From assembly GCA_963662645.2 (NCBI GenBank), contig OY759762.1, positions 2,170,001 through 2,234,000 of the forward strand: a stretch of 64,000 nucleotides of DNA, written 5' to 3'. Positions within the stretch are counted from its first letter, which is position 1. Every line of letters starts with the position of its first letter. The notes beneath the pieces are model-generated. The model had not been told where the DNA came from, did not search any database, and saw only the letters and a program-made list of their open reading frames with translations. Made by a program: the position numbers and the translations under genes. Shown here one piece after another: positions 25,654-33,692 of this stretch. This DNA comes from Aldehydirespirator sp963662645 (GTDB taxonomy: Bacteria; Actinomycetota; Acidimicrobiia; Acidimicrobiales; Aldehydirespiratoraceae).

Positions 25654-26483
25654 TGGCGATCATCACCCTCGACGACCTGCTCGGCTGCCTGGAGGTGCAG
25701 CAGCTGCGGCCCGGCGTGTGGGCTGCGCCCAACATCGAGATGGACTATCCCCGGATCTTCGGGGGCCAACTGTTGGCCCAGGCGGTTGCACTGGGGGCAG
25801 CCACCAGCGAGGGCAAGGTCGTCAAGTCGATGAGCTGCCTGTTCCCGCGGGAGGGCAGCACCACCGATCCAATCGAGTTCGAAGTGGAGGACACCCAGAC
25901 CGGGCGAACCTTCGCGGTGCGCCGCATCCGAGCCTGCCAGCGCGGCAAGACCATCTTCACCGCCCTGCTCTCGATGCACACACCGGAGCACACGTCGGCC
26001 CTCGAGCACCAGGAGCCCGCGCCGGATGCGGGTCCTCCGTCCGAGGCCGTCGACCGGGACATGTCCATGATCCCCTGGACCACGAGAGTGGTGGGCGGCA
26101 CCGACCTGCGGGATCCGGCACCGGCTCCGCCCGCCTACGCCTTCTGGACCCGCGTCGCGGACCAGCCCCTCGGCGACGAACCGGCGGTGCACCAGGGCCT
26201 GCTGGCCCACGCCACTGATCTGACCATCGTGGGAACGGTGCTGCTGCCGGTGGAGGGCGTGAGCCAGGCCGACTCCTACCACACGCTCCACACCGCGGTC
26301 ACCAGCCACGCCGTCTGGTTCCACCGGCCGTTCCGCATCGACGAGTGGTGCCTGATCGCGCAGCATTCCCCCACGCTGGCCGGAGCCCGGGGCTTCGGCC
26401 AGGGCCACGCCTTCAGCGCCGACGGCGCGCTGGTCGCCTCCTTCGCCCAGGAGTGCATGATCCGTCCCATCACCCCGAGCTAG
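25653..26483 (+). CDS. tesB: Acyl-CoA thioesterase II (TesB-like)
   Basis: 276-residue double-hotdog thioesterase hydrolysing acyl-CoA to acid and CoA. Recognisable elements: RIFGGQLLAQAVALGAA in the first hotdog, TGRTFAVRRIRACQRGKTIF, and in the second, FHRPFRIDEWCLIAQHSP with the catalytic-type Asp and SFAQECMIRP with Gln. Length is normal for TesB. Coupled to the DUF35 gene (TGATG). In the operon it may release the end acid or relieve CoA trapping. Confidence 0.88.
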   Translation: MAIITLDDLLGCLEVQQLRPGVWAAPNIEMDYPRIFGGQLLAQAVALGAATSEGKVVKSMSCLFPREGSTTDPIEFEVEDTQTGRTFAVRRIRACQRGKTIFTALLSMHTPEHTSALEHQEPAPDAGPPSEAVDRDMSMIPWTTRVVGGTDLRDPAPAPPAYAFWTRVADQPLGDEPAVHQGLLAHATDLTIVGTVLLPVEGVSQADSYHTLHTAVTSHAVWFHRPFRIDEWCLIAQHSPTLAGARGFGQGHAFSADGALVASFAQECMIRPITPS

Positions 26484-26499
26484 CCAGGGACCGCGCACC

Positions 26500-27645
26500 G
26501 TGTCTGGGGCCGCGCGTCCATCGCTGGTGATCAACGCCGCGGTGATGGCCACCGTGTCCACGGTCCTGCCCGGGTTCCTCATCGGCGCCATGTCGGTGCA
26601 GGTGAGTGAGGAGATGGGGGTCTCTGAAGCGGTCTACGGGTGGGGACTCGGGTCGTTCTTCGCGGCTGCCATGGTCGGGTCGATCATGCTGGGGCGGCTG
26701 GCCCAGCGGATCGGGCCGCTCAACCAGATGACCCTGGCCCACGGAGTGACCATCGCGGTGCAGTTGGCGCTGGCCGCAACGGCTCGCTCCTTCGGGGCCG
26801 TGGTCGCGTTCTTGGTGGCGGCCGGGCTGGCCAACGCCGCCAACCAGACGTCCGTCAATCTGGCCCTGGCCCAGGCTCAGTTGCCCCGGCTCGGCTTGGC
26901 CGTGTCGATAAAGCAGTCGGGCCTGCCCACGGCCACGCTGCTGGCAGGTTTCGCGGTGCCCTCCCTGGCTCTGACGGCAGGCTGGCGCTGGGCCTACGTT
27001 GCCGGCGCGGTGTTCGCGCTGATGTCGCTGATGCTGGTGAGAGCGGCCGTCGGATCGTCGGTGTTCCGGACCGCGGTCCGAACTGCCGAGACGGAGTCGT
27101 CGTCCCGAGATCTGTTCGGGGCTGCCGCGGCGGGTGCATTCCTGGCCTTCAGCGCCGGATCACTCGTTGCCTGGGGAGTTGGCTCCGGCGTTGACGCCGG
27201 GCTGGGCGAGGGCATGGCGGGGCTCTTCCTGAGTGTCGGGGCCGCGACTGGCATCACGATGAGAGTCTTGAGCGGCTGGCTGTCAGACACGATGAGGGTC
27301 AAGCCGTTCCGGGTTGGGGGCATCACAGCCTTGGTCGGCTCGGTGGGCATGGCCGGGCTGGCCCTGCGCTCGCCGGCCACCCATGTGGCAGCCATGCTGC
27401 TGTCGTTCGGTTGCGGCTGGATCTGGCCCGTGTTCACCAACTACGGGATAGTGAGGGCCAACCCTCGAGCCGCGGGCCGGGCCACCGGGATCACTCAGAT
27501 GGGCGTCTACGTCGGGGTGTTCGTGGGGCCTCTGGTCACGGGATGGCTGATCGAGCACTCCGGCTACCCGGCGATGTGGATCGCGGTGGCCGCATCGTCC
27601 GTGGCCGGAGCGGCAGTGTCGATCCGCATAGCCGACCGCTTCTGA
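26500..27645 (+). CDS. MFS transporter (12-helix)
   Basis: 381-residue major facilitator protein with about 12 hydrophobic helices (first VINAAVMATVSTVLPGFLIG). The loop 2-3 signature is seen as GSIMLGRLAQRIGPLNQM. Starts at GTG 26500, 16 nt after the thioesterase stop, so it is the last gene of the long operon. It could export or import a pathway acid; nothing in the sequence fixes substrate or direction. Convergent with the DHA2 pump gene at 27680. Confidence 0.85.
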   Translation: MSGAARPSLVINAAVMATVSTVLPGFLIGAMSVQVSEEMGVSEAVYGWGLGSFFAAAMVGSIMLGRLAQRIGPLNQMTLAHGVTIAVQLALAATARSFGAVVAFLVAAGLANAANQTSVNLALAQAQLPRLGLAVSIKQSGLPTATLLAGFAVPSLALTAGWRWAYVAGAVFALMSLMLVRAAVGSSVFRTAVRTAETESSSRDLFGAAAAGAFLAFSAGSLVAWGVGSGVDAGLGEGMAGLFLSVGAATGITMRVLSGWLSDTMRVKPFRVGGITALVGSVGMAGLALRSPATHVAAMLLSFGCGWIWPVFTNYGIVRANPRAAGRATGITQMGVYVGVFVGPLVTGWLIEHSGYPAMWIAVAASSVAGAAVSIRIADRF

Positions 27646-27679
27646 CCCGAGCGTCTCACCGCATCGGACCGCTCGCGAA

Positions 27680-29236
27680 TCAGAGGCGCGAGCCCGCGCG
27701 GGCCTGGACGAGGTGGCCGGCTAGCAGGGCGACCGCGGCCACGGCCGACACCACCCCCGACACCGCCATCGTCTGAGCGAAGGCGGTGGTGAAGGCTTGC
27801 CCCGTCTCGGTGATTATCGCCTGGGCCGCCGCTTCCCCCAGTGCACCTGATCGGGACAGATCGTAAGCGGCCTCGATGGCCGCCCCCATCGATTCGGCTG
27901 CCGGTGCGGCCACGTCGGGCGGCAGTGCAGCCACATCTACCGTGTTGCGGTAGATAGACGTGAACAGGGCACCCAACGTGGCGATCCCCAGCGCGGCCCC
28001 GAGCTCGCGGGCGGTGTCGTTCACCGCCGACCCGATGCCGGCCTTCTCGTAGGGGGTCGCGACCATGATGTCGTTGGTTGCGGGCGTCATGGCCAGGCTC
28101 AGCCCCGCTCCGGCCAGCACCAGCGGTCCCAGCAGGAACCAGTAGCTGGTATCGGTGTCAACCATTGCCAGCGGCAGGAAGGTGAGCGCGAGCACGGCGA
28201 AGCCGAAGGCCATGACCAGGCGCGACCCGAACCGGGTGGCCAGCGGGGCCGTGAACGGGGCCACCACCATCGACGACAGCGCCTCGGGCATGGTTGCCAG
28301 GCCCGCCTCCAGGGCGGTGTAGCCGAGCACGAACTGCACATAGAGCGCCAGCAGGAACCAGAATCCGATCATCACTATGAACGTCAGGGTGACCACGGCG
28401 GAGCCGATGCTGAAGCGCCGGTCGCCGAACAGGTCCAGCGGCAGCATCGGATGGCGGGCCCGCTGCTGCCATCTCAGCAGAGCTGCGCCGAACACGACCG
28501 CCACCGCGAAGGCCGACAGCACCGACGCCGATGTCCAGCCCTGCTCGGGTCCTTCGATGATGCCGTAGATCAGCGCGGTCACGGCCACGATGGACAGCCC
28601 CGCCCCGACGGGATCGAGATGCCGGGGGTGCTCGTCCCGGGATCGAGGCAGCCATAGCCCCATGACGATCATCACGACCGCCACCACCGGCACGTTGTAG
28701 AGGAAGCCGGCCTCCCAACCCCATGACGGCACGAACCACCATCCGGTCACGAACAGCCCGGTGAGCAGCGGCCCGATGGCCGCGCCGCCCCCGGCGAAAC
28801 CCGACCACACCGCGATGGCGAGCGGTCTCTCGGGTGGCGGGAAGATCTCGATGAGCAGCGACAGGGTGGCCGGCATCACGAACGCGGCGGCCACACCCAT
28901 GGCGGCCCGGGCGACCAGGATGACCTCGGCCGAGTCGGCGAGGCCGCCGAGCAGCGCGCCGAGGCCGAAGACGAGAAGGCCGCCGAGCAGGGCGCCCTTG
29001 CGGCCGTAGCGGTCGCCGATGGCCCCGCCGGTCATGAGCAGTCCACCGAATGCCAGGGCGTAGGCATTCACGATCCATTGCAGCTGCGGTCCGGTGACGC
29101 CCACGTCGCGCTGCAGCGTGGCCAGGGCCACGTTCAGCCCCGAGACCGACATCACCACCAGCACCAGGGTCAGGCTCAATACGCCGAGCAAGAACCAGCG
29201 CCGGGCGTGCACGTCCGGCCGCTCCCAGAGATCCAC
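27680..29236 (-). CDS. MFS drug/proton antiporter, DHA2 (EmrB/QacA) type
   Basis: 518-residue, about 14-helix major facilitator of the DHA2 class. Helix 1 is WFLLGVLSLTLVLVVMSVSG, motif A appears as MTGGAIGDRYGRKGALLGG, and the antiporter motif C region as GFAGGGAAIGPLLTGLF. Exports small toxic compounds using the proton gradient in characterised relatives. The GTG at 29236 has TACCGT 7 nt upstream and is preferred to the in-frame GTG at 29245. Its upstream region (29255-29359) carries a 32-bp direct duplication. No regulator gene is adjacent. Confidence 0.88.
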   Translation of the reverse strand: MDLWERPDVHARRWFLLGVLSLTLVLVVMSVSGLNVALATLQRDVGVTGPQLQWIVNAYALAFGGLLMTGGAIGDRYGRKGALLGGLLVFGLGALLGGLADSAEVILVARAAMGVAAAFVMPATLSLLIEIFPPPERPLAIAVWSGFAGGGAAIGPLLTGLFVTGWWFVPSWGWEAGFLYNVPVVAVVMIVMGLWLPRSRDEHPRHLDPVGAGLSIVAVTALIYGIIEGPEQGWTSASVLSAFAVAVVFGAALLRWQQRARHPMLPLDLFGDRRFSIGSAVVTLTFIVMIGFWFLLALYVQFVLGYTALEAGLATMPEALSSMVVAPFTAPLATRFGSRLVMAFGFAVLALTFLPLAMVDTDTSYWFLLGPLVLAGAGLSLAMTPATNDIMVATPYEKAGIGSAVNDTARELGAALGIATLGALFTSIYRNTVDVAALPPDVAAPAAESMGAAIEAAYDLSRSGALGEAAAQAIITETGQAFTTAFAQTMAVSGVVSAVAAVALLAGHLVQARAGSRL

Positions 29237-29243
29237 GCCGCTC

Positions 29244-29249
29244 ACGGTA
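29244..29249 (-). promoter_or_regulatory. -10 box of a probable leaderless promoter
   Basis: TACCGT 7 nt before GTG 29236; it selects that start of the DHA2 pump over GTG 29245, which lies inside the box spacing. Confidence 0.4.
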
Positions 29250-29254
29250 CGACA

Positions 29255-29359
29255 GGTTCAGGTCGGGGCGGTTATCGGCGACCGGCCGGTGGAGGCCTTC
29301 GCCGGCCGCGCGTACAGGCGTACCACGGGTTCAGGTCGGGGCGGTTATCGGCGACCGGC
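29255..29359. repeat. 32-bp direct repeat (period 73) upstream of the MFS pump
   Basis: 29255-29286 and 29328-29359 are identical (begins GGTTCAGGTCGGGGCGG, ends CGACCGGC). They sit just upstream of the minus-strand pump promoter, so the duplication may have copied regulatory sequence. Confidence 0.85.
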
Positions 29360-29384
29360 GCGGCGGCGGCTCGATCGCCGCCGC
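29360..29384. terminator. GC hairpin downstream of the enolase-family gene
   Basis: Nine-base stem GCGGCGGCG / CGCCGCCGC with a 7-nt loop, 13 nt past the minus-strand stop at 29398. There is no U-run, so terminator function is uncertain. Confidence 0.35.
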
Positions 29385-29397
29385 GCGAGCCGGACCG

Positions 29398-30510
29398 TCA
29401 TCCGTCGATGGCGTAGACCGCGATCGGGTCGCCCAGGGCGGCCTCGTCGGGATGGGCGCCGATGCCGGGCTCGCCGGGGGCGACGGCCCAGCCGCCCTCG
29501 TTGACGGCGCCGCCCTCCGCAGGGTTGCGGGTCAGCCGGTCGTAGCAGATCCAGGTGGCCCGCCGCACCGGCTCGGGCGTGCTCTGGGCCAGGTGCACGA
29601 CGGCTGAAGCCTGCAGGCCGGTGCCGCCGGTGTCCTCGATGTTCATGCGGATGCCGGCCTCCACGCACAGGTCGCGGATCCGGCGGGCCACGCTCAGCCC
29701 GCCCACGCGGCTCAGCTTGACGCCCACCACTTCGCAGGCACCGGTCTCGATGATGCGCAGCATGTCCCGCATCGTCACCAGCGACTCGTCCACGGCGAGG
29801 GGCTGAGGGACCAGGCGGCGGACTTGCAGGTGCTGGTCTAGGTCGTTGCAGGGCTGCTCGATCACGCGGCGCAGCTCCCGGGTGGCGTTGAGGGCGGTCA
29901 CGGCCTCGGCGGGCAGCCACCCCCGGTTCACGTCGAAGGTGAGCTCCTCGCCGTCGGCCATCTGGGCGTCGATGGACTTCATCCGGTCGATGTCGCCCTC
30001 GGCGTCGCCGCCCACCTTGACCGAGTGGAACGAGTAGCCCTGGTCCCGGACGATGTCGATCTCGGCCATGATCTCGCTCACCGATCCGGACGGCACCGAC
30101 GAGTGCAGCCGTACCCGGCCCGGGGAGCGCCCCCCGAGCATGTCGCACAGCGGCAGGCCGGCCGCTTTGGAGGCGATGTCCCAGCAGGCCATGTCGAGCG
30201 GGGACTTGATGTAGGGATGGCCCGGAAGCGCCCGGTCCATGGCCCGGTACACGACGTCGATACGGCGGGGGTCGAGCCCCAGAATCGTCGGCGCCAGCTC
30301 CCTGACTCCGGCCCGCACACCGTGCGCGAAGGCTGCCTCGTAGGTCGAGCCCCACGGGCAGCCCTCTCCCCAGCCCGAGATGCCCTCGTCGGTGTCGAGC
30401 CGCACGATTGTCGAGTCGAGACGGTCGTAGTGGGACCGTCCGCCCGCCAGCGAGTACGGACGGGCCATGGGCAGTTCCACGGCCCACACAGTGATGCGGG
30501 TGATATTCAT
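29398..30510 (-). CDS. Mandelate racemase/muconate lactonizing family enzyme, likely cis-3-hydroxy-L-proline dehydratase-like
   Basis: 370-residue enolase-superfamily enzyme. Catalytic pattern: K165 in HSVKVGG, metal ligands D193 (FDVN), E218 (IEQPC) and D241/E242 (VDES), and K265 in VKLSRVGG on the opposite face. The IEQPC and IEDTGG segments match the cis-3-hydroxyproline dehydratase branch as I recall it, but other acid-sugar dehydratase activities are possible. Head of no clear operon: it is downstream of crotonase, class II aldolase and 2-hydroxyacid dehydrogenase genes on the same strand. ATG start with only a weak GGA upstream. Confidence 0.82.
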   Translation of the reverse strand: MNITRITVWAVELPMARPYSLAGGRSHYDRLDSTIVRLDTDEGISGWGEGCPWGSTYEAAFAHGVRAGVRELAPTILGLDPRRIDVVYRAMDRALPGHPYIKSPLDMACWDIASKAAGLPLCDMLGGRSPGRVRLHSSVPSGSVSEIMAEIDIVRDQGYSFHSVKVGGDAEGDIDRMKSIDAQMADGEELTFDVNRGWLPAEAVTALNATRELRRVIEQPCNDLDQHLQVRRLVPQPLAVDESLVTMRDMLRIIETGACEVVGVKLSRVGGLSVARRIRDLCVEAGIRMNIEDTGGTGLQASAVVHLAQSTPEPVRRATWICYDRLTRNPAEGGAVNEGGWAVAPGEPGIGAHPDEAALGDPIAVYAIDG

Positions 30511-30568
30511 TGTCCGGTCGCGGGGATCCGGTCTTTGAACCTGTGTCTGGCAGTGCTTCGCGGGGTCC

Positions 30569-31408
30569 TCACTGCTGGGATTTCTTCATTTCGGTCAAGC
30601 CGGTGAGGATGGGGTAGCCGCCAACCGACAAGGCGTTGCCGTGGCCGGTCTGGTGGATGTCGAACACGGCCTGGAGCGCCGAGTAGAAGCCCTGGATGTC
30701 CATGGTCCGGTTGACGGCCCGCTTGGACTGGGCCAGCGCGAAGGGGTGCATCTGGGCGATCTCGTGGGCCAGCGCCATGGTGGAAGTCTGGAGTTCGTCG
30801 AGGGGGACGACTCGGTTGACCATGCCCGCCGCCTCGGCCTCCGCCGCGGTTACCCGGCGGGCGGTGAACAGCATCTCCTTGGCCTTGCGGGGACCGAGCT
30901 CCCAGGTGTGACCGTGATACTCGACTCCGCCGATGCCCATGCGGGCCACCGGATCAGAGAACATCGCGTTGTCGGCGGCGACTATCAGGTCGCAGGGCCA
31001 GCACAGCATCAGTCCGCCGGCGATGCACTGGCCCTGCACGGCGGCGATGGTGGGCTTGGGGATGTCGCGCCAGCGGCGGCTGTAGCCGAGGTAGTGGATC
31101 GTCTCCCACTCGTAGATGGCTTCCAGGCCCCGCTCCTTCCAGTCCACGAAGCTGCCCCTGGCCGGGCCGCTGTCGCCTCCGGCCGCCTTCTCGAGGGCCT
31201 CGTCGGTGCCGGACAGGTCGTGGCCTGCGCAGAAGTGCTTGCCGACCGAGCGCAGCACGATCACCCTCACGTCCGGGTCGTCGGCGGCCCGGGTGAAGCA
31301 CTCGTCCATCTCGTTGAGGGTGAGGCCGCTGACCGCGTTGGCCTTTTCGGGGCGGTTCAAGGTGATCACCGCCACCTGCTCGTCGGTCTCGTAGAGCATG
31401 TGCTGCAT
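30569..31408 (-). CDS. Enoyl-CoA hydratase/isomerase family protein
   Basis: 279-residue crotonase-fold protein acting on CoA thioesters. Oxyanion-hole elements are HFCAGHDLSG and QGQCIAGGLMLCWPCDLIVAA. The C-terminal region VNRVVPLDELQTSTMALAHEIA is typical. At the positions of the hydratase glutamates the segment VARMGIGGVEYHGHTWELG has one Glu only, so the reaction (hydration, isomerisation or other) is open. Strong GGGAGG 6 nt before the ATG. Precedes the enolase-family gene by 58 nt on the same strand. Confidence 0.88.
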   Translation of the reverse strand: MQHMLYETDEQVAVITLNRPEKANAVSGLTLNEMDECFTRAADDPDVRVIVLRSVGKHFCAGHDLSGTDEALEKAAGGDSGPARGSFVDWKERGLEAIYEWETIHYLGYSRRWRDIPKPTIAAVQGQCIAGGLMLCWPCDLIVAADNAMFSDPVARMGIGGVEYHGHTWELGPRKAKEMLFTARRVTAAEAEAAGMVNRVVPLDELQTSTMALAHEIAQMHPFALAQSKRAVNRTMDIQGFYSALQAVFDIHQTGHGNALSVGGYPILTGLTEMKKSQQ

Positions 31409-31429
31409 GGCAGTCCTCCCTTGCCGGTG

Positions 31430-32119
31430 TCAGTTGTCGCCGTTCGTGCCGGGTGGCGACCAGGTGCTGCGGACGTAGCCGTATATGCCGGCGAAGTCTC
31501 TGGCGATCTTGTTGGGCAGGGGCACGACGCCGCCCAGGACGTGGGCCCCGAACATGATCTTGGCGGTGTGCTCCACCACCAGGGCGGTGTGCAGCGCGTC
31601 GGACGGCGACTTGCCCACGCACAGCAGGCCGTGGTTGGCCATCAGCACCGCGCCCCGGTCGCCCAAGTGGCGCACCACCTCCGCGGCCAGCTCGTCGGTG
31701 CCGGTGGTGGCGTAGTCGGCCACAGCGATGTCGCCGCCCACGTAGATGAGCACCTCCTCGATGCTGGCCGGGATGGGCCGGTGGGCCACCGCGAACATCG
31801 AGGCATGGGGCGGATGGCAGTGGACGACCCCGCCGACCTCTTCGAAGGCGCGGTAGCAGGCCAGGTGCATGGCCTTCTCGGTGGACGGCTTGCCCGACCC
31901 GCCCACGAGCCGGCCGTCGAGGTCGAGCATCGCAAGGTTGTCGACGGTGACGTCTTGATAGGGGGTGGACGACGGGGTGAGGCAGATCGAGCCGTCGCCC
32001 CGCCGGCCCGACACGTTGCCGGCCGTGCCCACCACGAGCCCGGCCCGCTCCATCAGCAGCGATGCCTCGACCACCTCCTGATGGACAGGATCCTGAGCGC
32101 CCGGTCCGGTGCCGGTCAC
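31430..32119 (-). CDS. Class II aldolase/adducin family protein
   Basis: 229-residue zinc-dependent class II aldolase of the fuculose-phosphate aldolase/ribulose-phosphate epimerase fold. Zinc ligands H100 and H102 in VVHCHPPHASMF and a third His in ANHGLLCVG, with the catalytic acid expected at E81 (STEKAMH). Retro-aldol cleavage or decarboxylation of a hydroxy-acid (phosphate) is typical. The GTG start lies in the second copy of a duplicated stop-start junction, just after the 2-hydroxyacid dehydrogenase gene. It may form a sugar-acid pathway with that dehydrogenase and the FGGY kinase at 34972 (inference). Confidence 0.88.
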   Translation of the reverse strand: MTGTGPGAQDPVHQEVVEASLLMERAGLVVGTAGNVSGRRGDGSICLTPSSTPYQDVTVDNLAMLDLDGRLVGGSGKPSTEKAMHLACYRAFEEVGGVVHCHPPHASMFAVAHRPIPASIEEVLIYVGGDIAVADYATTGTDELAAEVVRHLGDRGAVLMANHGLLCVGKSPSDALHTALVVEHTAKIMFGAHVLGGVVPLPNKIARDFAGIYGYVRSTWSPPGTNGDN

Positions 32120-32179
32120 TGAAGGACCTCCGGGTTGGGATGGCTGACAGGTCCGGTCACTGGAGGACCTCTGGGTTGG
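32112..32179 (-). repeat. Tandem duplication (27 bp, period 41) of a stop-start junction
   Basis: 32112-32138 and 32153-32179 match at 25 of 27 bases. On the minus strand each copy reads AACCC.GAGGTCCT.CAGTGACCGG. The dehydrogenase ends NPEVLQ-stop in one copy; the aldolase GTG start is the same CAGTGACC in the other. The upstream gene's last codons are therefore echoed in front of the downstream gene. Confidence 0.85.
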
Positions 32180-33128
32180 CGCAGTTCACCGGCTTGTCGC
32201 CGGCCAGGATGGCTTTGATGTCGGCTACCACCATGTGCGCCTGGTTGCTCTCGACATCGTAGGTGGCTCCGCCGATGTGGGGTGTGAGAACTACGTTGTC
32301 CATGGTGGTGAGCGGATGGTCGGTGGGCAGGATCTCGCCGTCGAAGTGGTCGAGGCCGGCGCCGGCCAGATGCCCCGACTCCAGGGCGGCCACCAGCGCG
32401 TCGGTGTCGTGCAGCGCGGCCCGAGCGGTGTTGAGGTAGATAGATCCCGGCTTCATCGAAGCGAACTGCGGTTCCCCCATCATGCGTGCGGTCTCTGGTG
32501 TGACGGCGGCGTGCATCGACACCACATCGGCCGCGCCCAACAGGCCGTTAAGGGTGTGGGTGGCGTCGGCAGCGTACGGATCGGCGGCGATCACCGTCAT
32601 GCCCAGTCCCTCCAGCCGCCACTTGGCCGCCCGGCCAACGGCGCCCAGCCCCACTAGCCCGGCGACTCGTCCCGCCACCTGCCAGGCCCGGTAGCGCTGG
32701 TAGGGAAGGGTCTTGTGGAACACGGTTCCGGCCCGCACGTCGCGGTCTCCCGCGACCACGAACCGGTTCACCGCCATCAGCAGCGCCACCGTCATCTCGG
32801 CCACCGCATCGGCGTTGCGACCCGGTGTGCGCAACACGGGGATGCCGGCCGCGGTGGCCGCGTCGACGTCCACGTTGTCGGGTCGGCCCCGGGTGCAGGC
32901 GATGGCTGTCAGCGGGAGCTCCAGCACCGGACCCTTGCACGAGTCGGCCTCGCACACGACGATGTCGGCCCCTTCGGCATGAATCTTCGCCGCGAAGTCG
33001 TCGGATCCGTACAGCCTGATCGGCTGGTGCTCGATCCAAGGCTCGAACACCACGTCGGCAATGTCGCGCAACTCCTCGAAGGCGGGGCCCCGAAGGGGCG
33101 CAGTAACCAACACCCGAGGCCGGCTCAC
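32157..33128 (-). CDS. NAD-dependent D-2-hydroxyacid dehydrogenase
   Basis: 323-residue member of the D-isomer-specific 2-hydroxyacid dehydrogenase family (phosphoglycerate/glyoxylate reductase relatives). The NAD-binding motif is GLVGLGAVGRAAKWRLEGLG at ~155-173. The catalytic set is represented by Arg in LNTARAALHD, Glu downstream (FDGEILPTDHPL) and His in LTPHIGG. GTG start with TAGCGT 6 nt upstream; the TAG of that box is also the stop codon of the restriction-enzyme gene. Substrate undetermined. Confidence 0.9.
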   Translation of the reverse strand: MSRPRVLVTAPLRGPAFEELRDIADVVFEPWIEHQPIRLYGSDDFAAKIHAEGADIVVCEADSCKGPVLELPLTAIACTRGRPDNVDVDAATAAGIPVLRTPGRNADAVAEMTVALLMAVNRFVVAGDRDVRAGTVFHKTLPYQRYRAWQVAGRVAGLVGLGAVGRAAKWRLEGLGMTVIAADPYAADATHTLNGLLGAADVVSMHAAVTPETARMMGEPQFASMKPGSIYLNTARAALHDTDALVAALESGHLAGAGLDHFDGEILPTDHPLTTMDNVVLTPHIGGATYDVESNQAHMVVADIKAILAGDKPVNCANPEVLQ

Positions 33129-33134
33129 AAGCCG

Positions 33135-33140
33135 ACGCTA
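33135..33140 (-). promoter_or_regulatory. -10 box (TAGCGT) embedded in the stop codon of the upstream gene
   Basis: TAGCGT lies 6 nt before the GTG at 33128. Its first three bases, 33138-33140, are the TAG stop of the nuclease gene, so a leaderless promoter starts at the junction. Confidence 0.5.
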
Positions 33141-33692
33141 GCCGGTGGCCTCCAAGATCAGCCTGTGGACCTCCAAGAGCGTGCCGCCGAACGGAGCCAG
33201 CCACTCAGGAGGCGAATCGGCGGGAAACGACAGCCACTTCGTATCTCGACCTGCTTGCCCGCCATGCTGTGGCACCAGAGATGGCGGTTTGTCCGTCATC
33301 AACACTGGCTTTGGAATGAACCAGGCGTGTGCTTCAAATGGCGAGACGCCCAGACAGAAGCAGTAGTCGTAGTTCTGGTCTCGAATCTGTTGGAACTTGT
33401 AGATGCCGTTGTCGGTCCAGAGGCTCGAGTACTTCACTTCTACCCTCGTCCCGTCGATCACAAGGTCGGCCTGGCTGTCCGGGGAACGGGACACTCTCAG
33501 GTTCTTGGCGGCACACCAATGGCTTACGAGCTTCTCGGCTATGGCACCGACTTGTCTTGATGGCCGGGTCTTGATCCAGCGGAACGGACTCTCCGCCCAC
33601 ATAGAAGAGTCGTCCGCATACTGACCTTCGAGTGCCGTCGCGATCTCGGCTAGAAGGGTGACCTCCGGGTCTCCAATCTCGCGGTCAGGCAA
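33138..33692 (-). CDS. Putative Type II restriction endonuclease (PD-(D/E)XK fold)
   Basis: 184-residue protein with a PD-(D/E)XK nuclease core: Q-A-D-L-V-I-DGTR-V-E-V-K (D..EVK) at ~residues 78-90, preceded by an SRSP/DSQ segment and a helix with E in QVGAIAEKLVSHWC. Overlaps the 3' end of the methyltransferase gene by 8 nt on the same strand, the standard layout of a Type II R-M pair. Visibly less GC-rich than the flanking dehydrogenase and kinase genes, consistent with horizontal acquisition. Recognition site cannot be predicted from sequence. Confidence 0.75.
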   Translation of the reverse strand: MPDREIGDPEVTLLAEIATALEGQYADDSSMWAESPFRWIKTRPSRQVGAIAEKLVSHWCAAKNLRVSRSPDSQADLVIDGTRVEVKYSSLWTDNGIYKFQQIRDQNYDYCFCLGVSPFEAHAWFIPKPVLMTDKPPSLVPQHGGQAGRDTKWLSFPADSPPEWLAPFGGTLLEVHRLILEATG

